NCBI RefSeq assembly: GCF_029893635.1
Contig: NZ_JARXYR010000002.1
Location: 1,215,001-1,279,000 of the forward strand
Origin: Variovorax sp. TBS-050B
GTDB taxonomy: Bacteria; Pseudomonadota; Gammaproteobacteria; Burkholderiales; Burkholderiaceae_C
DNA length: 64,000 bases
Direction of reading: 5' to 3'
Below, in pieces: positions 37,433-45,916 of the stretch; position 1 is the stretch's first letter, and each line of letters opens with the position of its first letter. Both the position numbers and the translations under genes were made by a program. The notes under the pieces were generated by a model, which worked only from the letters and a program-made list of their open reading frames with translations, did not search any database and was not told where the DNA came from.

Positions 37433-39316
37433 TTACTTGCCTTCGGCGACGGCCGCGCCGTCGGTCTTGGGGCGCCAGACCGTGCCGATCGACACCGTCT
37501 TGAGCTTCTTCTTCTGGCCGTACCAGAAGTTCACGAGGCCGCGCGAGAAGAACACGGCCGAGAACATCGAGGTGACGATGCCGATGCAGTGCACCACCGC
37601 GAAGCCGCGCACCGGGCCCGAGCCGAAGGCCAGCAGCGCGATGCCCGCGATCAGCGTGGTCACGTTGGAGTCCAGGATGGTGCCCCAGGCGCGGTCGTAG
37701 CCGGCGTGGATGGCCGCCTGCGGCGAGGCGCCGTTGCGCAGCTCCTCGCGCACGCGCTCGTTGATCAGCACGTTCGAGTCGATGGCCACGCCGATGGCGA
37801 GCGCCATGGCCGCGATGCCCGGCAGCGTGAGCGTGGCCTGCAGCATCGACAGGATCGCCACCAGCAGCAGCAGGTTGACGGCCAGCGCGATCGACGAGAA
37901 CAGGCCGAACAGGGCGTAGTAGGCGCACATGAAGACCATGATCGCCAGGAAGCCGTACATCACGCTCTTGAAGCCCTTCTCGATGTTGTCGGCGCCCAGG
38001 CTCGGGCCGATCGTGCGCTCCTGGATGATCTCCATCGGCGCGGCCAGCGAGCCGGCGCGCAGCAGCAGCGCGAGGTCGTTGGCCTCGGTCACGTTCATCG
38101 AGCCCGAGATCTGGAACCGGGTGCCGAGCTCGCCGTTGATCGACGGGGCGGTGAGCACTTCGCCCTTGCCCTTCTCGAAAATCAGCATGGCCATGCGCTT
38201 CTTGTAGTTCTCGCGGCTCACGTCGCGCATGATGCGACCGCCCTTGGCGTCCATGGTCAGGTCGACCTTGGGCTGCTGGGTCTGCGAGTCGAAGCCGGGC
38301 TGCGCGTCGGTGAGGTTCTCGCCGGTGACGAGCACCTGCTTCTTCACGATGACCGGACGGCCGTTGCGCTCGAAGAACTTCTCGGAGCCGAAGGGCACGG
38401 GCCCGCCGCTCAGTTCGGCCGCTCGGCCTTCGGCGCTTTCGTCGACGAGGCGCATCTCGAGCGTGGCGGTGCGGCCCAGGATGTCCTTGGCCTTGGCCGT
38501 GTCCTGCACGCCGGGCAGCTGCACCACGATGCGGTCGAGGCCCTGCTGCTGGATCACGGGTTCGGCCACGCCGAGTTCGTTGATCCGGTTGTGCAGCGTG
38601 GTGATGTTCTGCTTCAGCGCCGCGTCCTGCAGCCGGCGCGCGGCCTCGGGCTTGATGGTGGCCACGAGGCGCAGGTTGCCGCCCTCGGGGCTTTCGGTGG
38701 CGGTGAGGTCCTGGAACTGGTCCTGGATCAGCTGCCTGGCGGCCTGGAGCGCCGCGGCATCGCGGAAGGCGATCTCGATCGCCTGGCCGTTGCGGCTCAC
38801 CGAGGTGCCGCGGATGCCCTTGTCGCGGAAGGTGGTGCGCAGGTCGCTCGCGAAGGACTCGGCCTTCTTGTCGATGGCGCCCTTCATGTCGACCTGCAGC
38901 AGGAAGTCGACGCCGCCGCGCAGGTCGAGGCCGAGGTACATCGGGAACGCATGCAGCGCCGTGAGCCAGGCCGGCGAACGCGAGACCAGGTTCAGCGCCA
39001 CCACGTAGGCCGGATCGGCCGGATCGGGCACCAGCGCGCGCTGCAGCGCGTCGCGCGCCTTGAGCTGCTCGTCGGGCGTGGCGAAGCGCGCGCGCAGCGA
39101 GCCGCCCTCGAGCGTCAGCAGGTCGGGCGCGAGCCCCGCCGCCTTCAGCGCCTCCTCGACCCGGGTCTGGGTGGCCGCGTCGACCTTGGCCGTCGACTTG
39201 GCCGCGGACACCTGCACCGCAGGCGCCTCGCCGAAGAAATTCGGCAGGGAATAGATCAACCCCACCAGCAGCACGATCACGATGATCGCGTACTTCCAGA
39301 CCGGATATCGGTTCAT
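37433..39316 (-). CDS. secD: Protein translocase subunit SecD
   Basis: 627 residues with an N-terminal membrane anchor, P1 domain with L-G-L-D-L-R-G-G-V-D-F-L-L-Q-V, and C-terminal membrane bundle with A-I-G-V-A-I-D-S-N-V-L-I-N-E-R-V-R-E-E. Partner of SecF. yajC lies 88 bp upstream in the usual yajC-secD-secF order. Confidence 0.97.
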   Translation of the reverse strand: MNRYPVWKYAIIVIVLLVGLIYSLPNFFGEAPAVQVSAAKSTAKVDAATQTRVEEALKAAGLAPDLLTLEGGSLRARFATPDEQLKARDALQRALVPDPADPAYVVALNLVSRSPAWLTALHAFPMYLGLDLRGGVDFLLQVDMKGAIDKKAESFASDLRTTFRDKGIRGTSVSRNGQAIEIAFRDAAALQAARQLIQDQFQDLTATESPEGGNLRLVATIKPEAARRLQDAALKQNITTLHNRINELGVAEPVIQQQGLDRIVVQLPGVQDTAKAKDILGRTATLEMRLVDESAEGRAAELSGGPVPFGSEKFFERNGRPVIVKKQVLVTGENLTDAQPGFDSQTQQPKVDLTMDAKGGRIMRDVSRENYKKRMAMLIFEKGKGEVLTAPSINGELGTRFQISGSMNVTEANDLALLLRAGSLAAPMEIIQERTIGPSLGADNIEKGFKSVMYGFLAIMVFMCAYYALFGLFSSIALAVNLLLLVAILSMLQATLTLPGIAAMALAIGVAIDSNVLINERVREELRNGASPQAAIHAGYDRAWGTILDSNVTTLIAGIALLAFGSGPVRGFAVVHCIGIVTSMFSAVFFSRGLVNFWYGQKKKLKTVSIGTVWRPKTDGAAVAEGK

Positions 39317-39403
39317 GAGAAAGCGCTTTTCAGAAACGGAACACGGCGTGACTTGGGGGCCGCGCGCGGCAAGCGCAAGGCCCCGGTGCCACGCGTTGGT
39401 GGA

Positions 39404-39739
39404 TTACTGCTTGACGGCGCCCTTGGGCAGCACCTGCACGACGGCCGTGCGCTGGATCTTGATCTCGACGCCGTTGGCGACTTCGAGGCCCAGGTACTGG
39501 TCGCCGAGCGAGGTGATCTTGCCGAGCACGCCGCCGGCCGTCGCCACTTCGTCGCCCTTGGCGAGCGCTTCGATCATGGCGCGGGCTTCCTTCTGGCGCT
39601 TCATCTGCGGGCGGATCATCACGAAGTACAGCACCACGAACATCAGCACCAGCGGCAGCATGCTGCCCAGCGAAGACATCATGTCGCCGCCGCCGGAGGC
39701 AGCGGGCGCGGTTTGGGCGAAAGCAGAGGAAATGAACAA
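39404..39739 (-). CDS. yajC: Sec translocon accessory subunit YajC
   Basis: 111 residues with one membrane segment (about 25-45, L-P-L-V-L-M-F-V-V-L-Y-F) followed by the R-P-Q-M-K-R-Q-K-E motif and a small beta domain with G-D-E-V-A-T-A-G-G. Member of the SecDF-YajC complex. First gene of the operon; a TACAAT -10-like box lies upstream on this strand (39871-39876). Confidence 0.94.
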   Translation of the reverse strand: MFISSAFAQTAPAASGGGDMMSSLGSMLPLVLMFVVLYFVMIRPQMKRQKEARAMIEALAKGDEVATAGGVLGKITSLGDQYLGLEVANGVEIKIQRTAVVQVLPKGAVKQ

Positions 39740-39884
39740 GAGAGTCTCCAGCAGAGAGATGTGTATGAGGAATGCGTCAGAAGCGCGGACCGGGTCCGCG
39801 GTTCCGCGGCCCCGAGATGAAGGCCGCGATCAGAAGCCTGAGGCGGCATCGGCCGCGCACAGCAGCGGGCATTGTATTCGTGGC

Positions 39885-39993
39885 AAAGCCCCGCGCCGCG
39901 CGCTAACCGGCGCGGGGGACAGGGCTTTGACGTGCCTTTCTGCTATGTTTTGGATAGCAGGCGCGGGCAGGGCGGCCTTCGGCGGAAGGCCGC
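39885..39993 (-). terminator. Cluster of three hairpins downstream of the oxidoreductase gene
   Basis: Going away from the iorAB stop on the minus strand: GCGGCCTTC/GAAGGCCGC around GGCG (39972-39993), CTGCTAT/ATAGCAG (39940-39960), and a longer AAAGCCC...GGGCTTT palindrome (39885-39928) with an inner GC stem. None has a long U-tract, so intrinsic termination is uncertain. The rest of 39740-40004 shows no gene. Confidence 0.5.
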
Positions 39994-40004
39994 GCGCGCA
40001 GGTT

Positions 40005-43000
40005 TCAGGCGGCCGCGCGCTGCGCGGGCTGCTGCGGACCGCGCCACTTCGCCATCAGTTCGTTCCAGCGGATGCGGGCCGCGGCGAGGTTGCGCTCCTT
40101 CACGTGGCCGTAGCCGCGGATCTGCTCCGGCAGGCTCGCGATCTCGAGGGCGAGCGCATGGTTGTCGGCACGCAGGCCGGCGATCACTTCCTCGATGCTT
40201 GCGCGGTATTCGCCGATGAGCGCGCGTTCGGTGCGGCGTTCCTCGGTGCGCCCGAAGATGTCGAGCGCCGTGCCGCGCAGGCCCTTGAGGCGCGCGAGCA
40301 CCCTGAAGCCCGAGAGCATCCAGGGGCCGAACTTCTGCTTCTGCAGCTCGCCCTTGGCGTTCTTCTTCGCGATGATCGGCGGCGCGAGGTGGTAGTTGAG
40401 CTTGAAGTCCTTGCCCATCTCGCCCTCGAACATGCCCTCGACCCGCGCCAGGAAGGCGCGGTCGGTGTGCAGGCGCGCCACCTCGTACTCGTCCTTGTAG
40501 GCCATGAGCTTGAACAGCTGGCGTGCCACCGCCTCGCTCAATGCGCTCTTGCCGAGCACCGACTCCGCCTGCGTGACCCGGGCCACGAACTGGCGGTACT
40601 GGTCGGCGTAGGCGGCGTTCTGGTAGCCGGTGAGGAACTCGGCCCGGCGCGCCACCAGGCTTTCGACGGTCTCGCGCTTCTTGAACTCGATGACCTGGCC
40701 GGGGCGCACGCGCTTCTGCAGCTCGGCCGGGTTGGCCGCGGCCTGGCGGCCCCAGGCGAAGGCGGTCTTGTTGTTCTCGACCGCCACCGCGTTGAGCTCG
40801 ATCGCGCGCATCAGCGATTCGAGTGCGAGCGGCACCCAGCCCTTCTGCCAGGCGTAGCCCAGCAGCATCGGGTTGGCGTAAAGGCTGTCGCCCATCAGCG
40901 TGGTCGCCGCGGCGTCGGCATCGAAGGCGCCGACCGCCTCGGCGCCCACCACCTTGGCGATGTCGCTCGCGCAGGCGTCCTGCGGGTTGACCCAGTTGGC
41001 GTTGCGCACGAAGGCCGCGGTCGGCGTGCCGTGCGCATTGAGCGCCACATGGGTGCGGCCCTCGCGCATGCGCGCCAGCGTCTCGGGGTTGACGGCCACC
41101 AGCGGGTCGGCCGCGAGGATCAGGTCGGCCGCCGCGGTGCCCACGCGCGTGGTGCGGATCGCCTCCTGCGAATCGCCGATCAGCGCATGGCTCCAGGTGG
41201 CGCCGCCCTTCTGCGCGAGGCCGGCCGCGTCCTGTGTGACGATGCCCTTGCCCTCGATATGCGCCGCCATGCCGAGCAGCTGGCCGATGGTGATCACGCC
41301 GGTGCCGCCCACGCCGGCCACCACGATGCCCCAGACCTGGTCGCGCGCGAGTGCGGGCACGGCCGGTTCGGGCAGCGCGCCGAGGTCCAGCGGCGACTCG
41401 GCCTTGCCGCTCTTCGCCTTCTTCTTGAGCTGGCCGCCCTCGACGGTGACGAAGCTCGGGCAGAAGCCCTTGAGGCAGCTCATGTCCTTGTTGCAGGTGC
41501 TCTGGTTGATGGCGCGCTTGCGGCCGAACTCGGTCTCGAGCGGCTCCACCGAGAGGCAGTTGCTCTGCACGCTGCAGTCGCCGCAGCCTTCGCAGACCAG
41601 GTCGTTGATGACCACGCGCTTGGCCGGATCGACCGCGGTGCCGCGCTTGCGGCGGCGGCGCTTCTCGGTGGCGCAGGTCTGGTCGTAGATGATGGCCGTG
41701 GTGCCCGGAATCAGGCGGAACTCGCGCTGGATCTCGTCGAGCTGGTCGCGGTGGCGCACCGCCACGTTCTCGCCCGGGATGGTGATGCCCTCGTACTTCT
41801 CGGGTTCGTCGGTCACGACCACGACCTTCTTGGTGCCCTCGGCATGCAGGCTCTCGGCGATCTGCAGCACCGAGTGGCCCTCGGGCCGCTCGCCGACCTG
41901 CTGGCCGCCGGTCATGGCGACCGCGTCGTTGTAGAGGATCTTGTAGGTGATGTTCACGCCCGCGGCGATGCTCTGGCGGATCGCGAGCAGGCCGCTGTGG
42001 AAGTAGGTGCCGTCGCCGAGGTTGGCGAAGATGTGCTGGTCGGTCGTGAAGGGCTGCTGGCCGACCCACGGCACGCCCTCGCCGCCCATCTGCGTGAAGC
42101 CGATGGTGGAGCGGTCCATCCAGGTCGCCATGAAGTGGCAGCCGATGCCGGCCATGGCGCGCGAGCCCTCGGGCACCACGGTGCTGGTGTTGTGCGGGCA
42201 GCCCGAGCAGAACCACGGCTGGCGGTCCGCGCCCTGCACGCCGCCGACCTTGAGCGCTTCCATCGAGCGCTCCTTGGCCTCGAGGATCGCCATCTGCGCG
42301 TCGATGCGCGCGCGCATGTCGGCACCGGCGTGCGCCAGGATGCCGAGCTTGTGCAGCCGCTGGGCGATCGCCTTGGCGATCAGCGCCGGGTTCAGGTCGG
42401 CATTGGCGCGCAGCAGCGTGTTGGCCGTGGGGTTGGGCATGGCCCATTCGCCGCCGGAGAAATCGCCGTCGAGCTCGTTGAACTTGCCCAGCACGTTCGG
42501 GCGCACGTCGGAGCGCCAGTTGTAGAGCTCTTCCTTGAGCTGGTACTCGATGACCTGGCGCTTCTCCTCGACCACCAGGATCTCCTGCAGGCCGGTGGCG
42601 AACTCGCGCGTGAGCTGCGCCTCGAGCGGCCACACCACCGCCACCTTGTGCAGCCGGATGCCGAGCTGGCGGCAGGTGGCGTCGTCGAGGCCGAGGTCGA
42701 TCAGGGCCTGGCGGGTGTCGTTGTAGGCCTTGCCGCTCGCCATGATGCCGAAGCGGTCGTTCGGGCCCTCGATCACGTTGTGGTTGAGCCGGTTGGCGCG
42801 CACGTAGGCGAGCGCGGCATACCACTTGTAGTGCATCAGCCGTGCTTCCTGCTCGAGCGCATGGTCGGGCCAGCGGATGTGCAGGCCGCCGGGCGGCATC
42901 TGGAAGTCGGTGGGGATGACGATCTCGACCCGGTCCGGATCGATCATGGCCGTGGCGCTCGACTCGACGATCTCCTGGATCGTCTTCATGCCCGACCACA

Positions 43001-43619
43001 CGCCCGAGAAGCGGCTCATCGCGAAGGCATGGATGCCGAGGTCGAGGATTTCCTGCACGTTGGCCGGGAAGAACACCGGCGTGCCGCAGGCCTTGAAGAT
43101 GTGGTCGCTCTGGTGCGCCGCGGTGCTGCTCTTGGAGATGTGGTCGTCGCCCGCGACCGCGATCACGCCGCCCCATTCGGTGGTGCCCGCCATGTTGGCG
43201 TGCTTGAACACGTCGGAGCAGCGGTCCACGCCCGGGCCCTTGCCGTACCAGATGCCGAACACGCCGTCGAACTTGTTGGTGCCCGCAGGCGAGAAGCCCA
43301 GCTGCTGCGTGCCCCAGAGCGCCGTGGCGGCGAGTTCCTCGTTCACGCCGGGCTGGAAGACGATGTTCTGTTCCTTCAGGAACTTGCTGGCCTTCCACAG
43401 CGCCTGGTCGTAGCCGCCGAGCGGCGAGCCGCGGTAGCCGCTGATGAAGCCGGCGGTGTTCTTGCCGGCCTGCTTGTCGCGCAGGCGCTGCAGCATCGGC
43501 AGCTTGACCAGCGCCTGCACGCCGCTCATGAAGGCGCGGCCGTAGTCGAGGCTGTACTTGTCGTCGAGCGTGACCGTCTCTAGCGCCTTGCGAATGTGTT
43601 CGGGCAGCGGGGCGTTCAT
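40005..43619 (-). CDS. Fused indolepyruvate ferredoxin oxidoreductase (alpha-gamma)
   Basis: 1204 residues. The N-terminal two thirds resemble the IorA/TPP-binding part (G-Y-R-G-S-P-L-G-G near 60, C-S-G-C-P-H-N-T, G-I-G-C-H, and T-x-F-A-N-L-G-D-G-T-Y). A ferredoxin-like Cys cluster follows (C-E-G-C-G-D-C then four further Cys in C-N-K-D-M-S-C-L-K-G-F-C). The C-terminal part resembles the IorB gamma domain with G-V-G-G-T-G-V. Such fused enzymes oxidise aryl- or branched-chain 2-oxoacids to acyl-CoA. GGAG lies 14 bp before the start. A divergent Lrp gene probably controls it. Confidence 0.9.
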   Translation of the reverse strand: MNAPLPEHIRKALETVTLDDKYSLDYGRAFMSGVQALVKLPMLQRLRDKQAGKNTAGFISGYRGSPLGGYDQALWKASKFLKEQNIVFQPGVNEELAATALWGTQQLGFSPAGTNKFDGVFGIWYGKGPGVDRCSDVFKHANMAGTTEWGGVIAVAGDDHISKSSTAAHQSDHIFKACGTPVFFPANVQEILDLGIHAFAMSRFSGVWSGMKTIQEIVESSATAMIDPDRVEIVIPTDFQMPPGGLHIRWPDHALEQEARLMHYKWYAALAYVRANRLNHNVIEGPNDRFGIMASGKAYNDTRQALIDLGLDDATCRQLGIRLHKVAVVWPLEAQLTREFATGLQEILVVEEKRQVIEYQLKEELYNWRSDVRPNVLGKFNELDGDFSGGEWAMPNPTANTLLRANADLNPALIAKAIAQRLHKLGILAHAGADMRARIDAQMAILEAKERSMEALKVGGVQGADRQPWFCSGCPHNTSTVVPEGSRAMAGIGCHFMATWMDRSTIGFTQMGGEGVPWVGQQPFTTDQHIFANLGDGTYFHSGLLAIRQSIAAGVNITYKILYNDAVAMTGGQQVGERPEGHSVLQIAESLHAEGTKKVVVVTDEPEKYEGITIPGENVAVRHRDQLDEIQREFRLIPGTTAIIYDQTCATEKRRRRKRGTAVDPAKRVVINDLVCEGCGDCSVQSNCLSVEPLETEFGRKRAINQSTCNKDMSCLKGFCPSFVTVEGGQLKKKAKSGKAESPLDLGALPEPAVPALARDQVWGIVVAGVGGTGVITIGQLLGMAAHIEGKGIVTQDAAGLAQKGGATWSHALIGDSQEAIRTTRVGTAAADLILAADPLVAVNPETLARMREGRTHVALNAHGTPTAAFVRNANWVNPQDACASDIAKVVGAEAVGAFDADAAATTLMGDSLYANPMLLGYAWQKGWVPLALESLMRAIELNAVAVENNKTAFAWGRQAAANPAELQKRVRPGQVIEFKKRETVESLVARRAEFLTGYQNAAYADQYRQFVARVTQAESVLGKSALSEAVARQLFKLMAYKDEYEVARLHTDRAFLARVEGMFEGEMGKDFKLNYHLAPPIIAKKNAKGELQKQKFGPWMLSGFRVLARLKGLRGTALDIFGRTEERRTERALIGEYRASIEEVIAGLRADNHALALEIASLPEQIRGYGHVKERNLAAARIRWNELMAKWRGPQQPAQRAAA

Positions 43620-43768
43620 AGGTGTCTGTCTCCGTATGGCGGGGCTTCGTGAGCCTGGCTGATGGTGTGGGTCTGTGCCCGGTAGGGCGCGAGCCCATGA
43701 TCACGCAAAGTGTATGCCGGGGTTTGCGACAGGTGTTTGCGTTCTGCGCCGCCAAAAACGGGGTTTCA

Positions 43769-43781
43769 GAAAGATTCTTTC
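43769..43781. promoter_or_regulatory. Palindrome upstream of lrp-type gene
   Basis: GAAAGATTCTTTC is self-complementary except at its centre, 16 bp before the regulator start, in the AT-rich part of the 177 bp divergent region with iorAB. It overlaps the expected promoter zone (TAAAAT at 43783-43788), fitting autoregulation by the Lrp protein. Confidence 0.45.
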
Positions 43782-43796
43782 CTAAAATCGCCAATC

Positions 43797-44273
43797 ATGG
43801 AAAGCATCGACAAGTTCGACCTTGCAATTCTGCAAGAACTGCAGGCCGACGGCCGCCTCACGAACGCCGAGCTTGCGCAGCGCGTGGGCCTCTCGGCCGC
43901 GCCGTGCTGGCGCCGGGTGCGCGCGCTCGAGGAGGCCGGCATCATCCGCGGCTACCACGCCGAGATCGACCGGCACAAGATCGGGCTCGGCGTGCTCGCT
44001 TTCGTGCGCGTGGACACCGAGCGCGTCACCCACGAGGCCACGCGCCGGCTCGAGGAGGCGATCCGCCGCATGCCCGAGGTGGTCGCCTGCCACTACATCA
44101 GCGGCACCGGCACCTTCGAGCTGCAGGTGGTGGCGCAGGACCTCGACAGCTTCTCGGCCTTCGCACGCCAGCACCTGATGAACCTGCCCAACGTGAAGGA
44201 CCTGCACACCAGCTTCTCGCTCGGCGAGGTCAAGGCCAGCAGCGCCTGGCCGCTCGGGCACCTGGCGCGCTGA
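43797..44273 (+). CDS. Lrp/AsnC-family regulator
   Basis: 158 residues from ATG 43797: HTH domain (D-L-A-I-L-Q-E-L-Q-A-D-G-R-L-T-N-A-E-L-A) and RAM domain (C-H-Y-I-S-G-T-G-T-F-E-L-Q-V). Similar to BkdR/Lrp. Its position opposite the 2-oxoacid oxidoreductase gene suggests it responds to an amino acid whose 2-oxo form the enzyme uses. Upstream in-frame codons from 43710 cross the promoter and were not used. Confidence 0.88.
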   Translation: MESIDKFDLAILQELQADGRLTNAELAQRVGLSAAPCWRRVRALEEAGIIRGYHAEIDRHKIGLGVLAFVRVDTERVTHEATRRLEEAIRRMPEVVACHYISGTGTFELQVVAQDLDSFSAFARQHLMNLPNVKDLHTSFSLGEVKASSAWPLGHLAR

Positions 44274-44353
44274 GGGCGCGCACGCGCGCCACCTAGAATT
44301 CCCTCCCTTGCACGCATCCGGCCCGGCCGGTCCCACAGAGGAGGAAGAACCCC

Positions 44354-45112
44354 ATGAACCCCATCCGCCGCGCCCTGGCGCTCGGCCTCGCCGCCGCCAC
44401 GCTCGCCTTCGGCGCCCAGGCCCAGAACCGCGAACTCGTGGTCGCATCGAGCGCCACCTACGCGCCCTTCGCGTTCGAGAACAAGGACAAGCAGATCGTC
44501 GGCTTCGACATCGACATCATCCACGCCATCGCGAAGCAGCAGGGGCTGAAGATCAAGGTGGTGAACACGCCCTTCACCGGCATCTTCGGCGCGCTCAACA
44601 ACGGCGACGTGGACCTGGTGATCTCCGGCGTCACCATCAACGAGAAGCGCAAGCAGAGCTACGACTTCACGCCGCCCTACTTCGCGGCGCGCCAGCTGAT
44701 CGCGCTGCCGAAGAACAGCACGGTGGCCTCGCTCAAGGACCTCGCGGGCAAGAAGATCGCGGTGGTCAGCGCCTCCACGGCCGACGACATCGCCTCGCGC
44801 GAGTTCGGCAAGACCAGCCCCAACATCCGCCGCTTCGAGAGCACGCCGCTGATCATCTCGGAACTCGCGGGCGGCGGCGTCGATGCCGCGATGGGCGACA
44901 ACGGCGTGATCGCCTACCGCGTGGCGCAGAACCCCGAGCTCAAGACGCTCGACGACAAGTCCTTCCCCGAGGAAGGCTTCGGCATCGTGGTGAAGAAGGG
45001 CGACAAGGCGCTGCTCGACAAGCTCACGGCCGGCCTGGCCGCGATCCGCGCCGACGGCAGCTACGCCACCATCTACAGGAAGTGGTTCAACAAGGACCCG
45101 AACGCGCGCTGA
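44354..45112 (+). CDS. Polar amino acid ABC transporter, periplasmic binding protein
   Basis: 252 residues with signal peptide (cleaved after A-Q-A, about 23) and the SBP_bac_3 fold: A-T-Y-A-P-F-A-F-E-N, G-F-D-I-D-I-I-H-A-I-A, D-L-V-I-S-G-V-T-I-N-E-K-R. Likely basic or polar amino acids. AGAGGAGGAAG gives a strong ribosome-binding site. The permease gene starts 4 bp after its stop. Confidence 0.9.
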   Translation: MNPIRRALALGLAAATLAFGAQAQNRELVVASSATYAPFAFENKDKQIVGFDIDIIHAIAKQQGLKIKVVNTPFTGIFGALNNGDVDLVISGVTINEKRKQSYDFTPPYFAARQLIALPKNSTVASLKDLAGKKIAVVSASTADDIASREFGKTSPNIRRFESTPLIISELAGGGVDAAMGDNGVIAYRVAQNPELKTLDDKSFPEEGFGIVVKKGDKALLDKLTAGLAAIRADGSYATIYRKWFNKDPNAR

Positions 45113-45116
45113 CGTG

Positions 45117-45887
45117 ATGGAACAGCCGGTCTTGCTCTTCGGGTGGTTCCGCTGGGACATCCTGGTCGAATACAAGGACCTGTTCTGGCAGGGCGCCTGG
45201 ATGACGCTACGCATGACGGTGGTCTGCGTGCTGCTGGGCGCGAGCTGGGGCCTGTGCCTCGCGCTCGCGCGCCTCGCCCGGCCGCGCCATGCGCCCTGGA
45301 CCTGGGTGGCGCGCTTCCTGCTGCGCTGGCCGGCCACGGTGTACGTGAGCTTCTTCCGCGGCACGCCGCTGTTCGTGCAGATCCTGTTGATCCACTTCGC
45401 GGTGATGCCGGTGTTCATCCATCCTTCCACCGGCCTGCTGATCGACGGCGACTTCGCGCGCACGCTGAAGCAGGAGCACGGCGCATTGATCTCGGGCGTG
45501 GTCGCGCTCACGCTCAATTCGGCGGCCTACATCTCGGAGGTGTTCCGCGCCGGCATCCAGTCGATCTCGCGCGGGCAGTTCGATGCCGGCCGCTCGATCG
45601 GCTTCACGCCCGCGCAGGTGATGCGCTACGTGGTGCTGCCGCAGGCCTTCCGCCGCATGCTGCCGCCGCTGGGCAACAACGCGATCGCGCTGCTGAAGGA
45701 CACCTCGCTGGTCTCCGCCATCGGCCTGGCCGAGCTCGCCTATGCCGCGCGCACCGTGGCCGGCGCCTATGCGCGCTACTGGGAGCCCTACCTCGCGATC
45801 TCGGTGATCTACTGGTTCATGACGCTGGCGCTCACCACGCTGCTGCGGCGGCTCGAGCACCGGCTCGCGCGCAGCGACCGGGGCTAG
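45117..45887 (+). CDS. Polar amino acid ABC transporter, permease
   Basis: 256 residues of the HisMQ class: membrane segments flank the S-F-F-R-G-T-P-L-F-V-Q motif and the cytosolic loop E-V-F-R-A-G-I-Q-S-I-x-x-G-Q-F-D-A-G-R-S-I-G that contacts the ATPase. ATG at 45117 is preferred over GTG 45114. Unlike normal operons, no ATP-binding gene follows; an MFS gene comes next, so it must borrow an ATPase from elsewhere. Confidence 0.9.
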   Translation: MEQPVLLFGWFRWDILVEYKDLFWQGAWMTLRMTVVCVLLGASWGLCLALARLARPRHAPWTWVARFLLRWPATVYVSFFRGTPLFVQILLIHFAVMPVFIHPSTGLLIDGDFARTLKQEHGALISGVVALTLNSAAYISEVFRAGIQSISRGQFDAGRSIGFTPAQVMRYVVLPQAFRRMLPPLGNNAIALLKDTSLVSAIGLAELAYAARTVAGAYARYWEPYLAISVIYWFMTLALTTLLRRLEHRLARSDRG

Positions 45888-45916
45888 GCGCGGGCGGCTA
45901 GGCACAATCGGCCCAC

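Noticed and set aside
39282..43583. A 1400-codon open frame on the plus strand opposite secD, yajC and the indolepyruvate oxidoreductase gene
   Set aside because: Its translation is low-complexity (Arg, Ala, Gly, His, Leu) with no family motif, and it lies antisense to genes with full motif sets. Long antisense frames are expected at this GC content.
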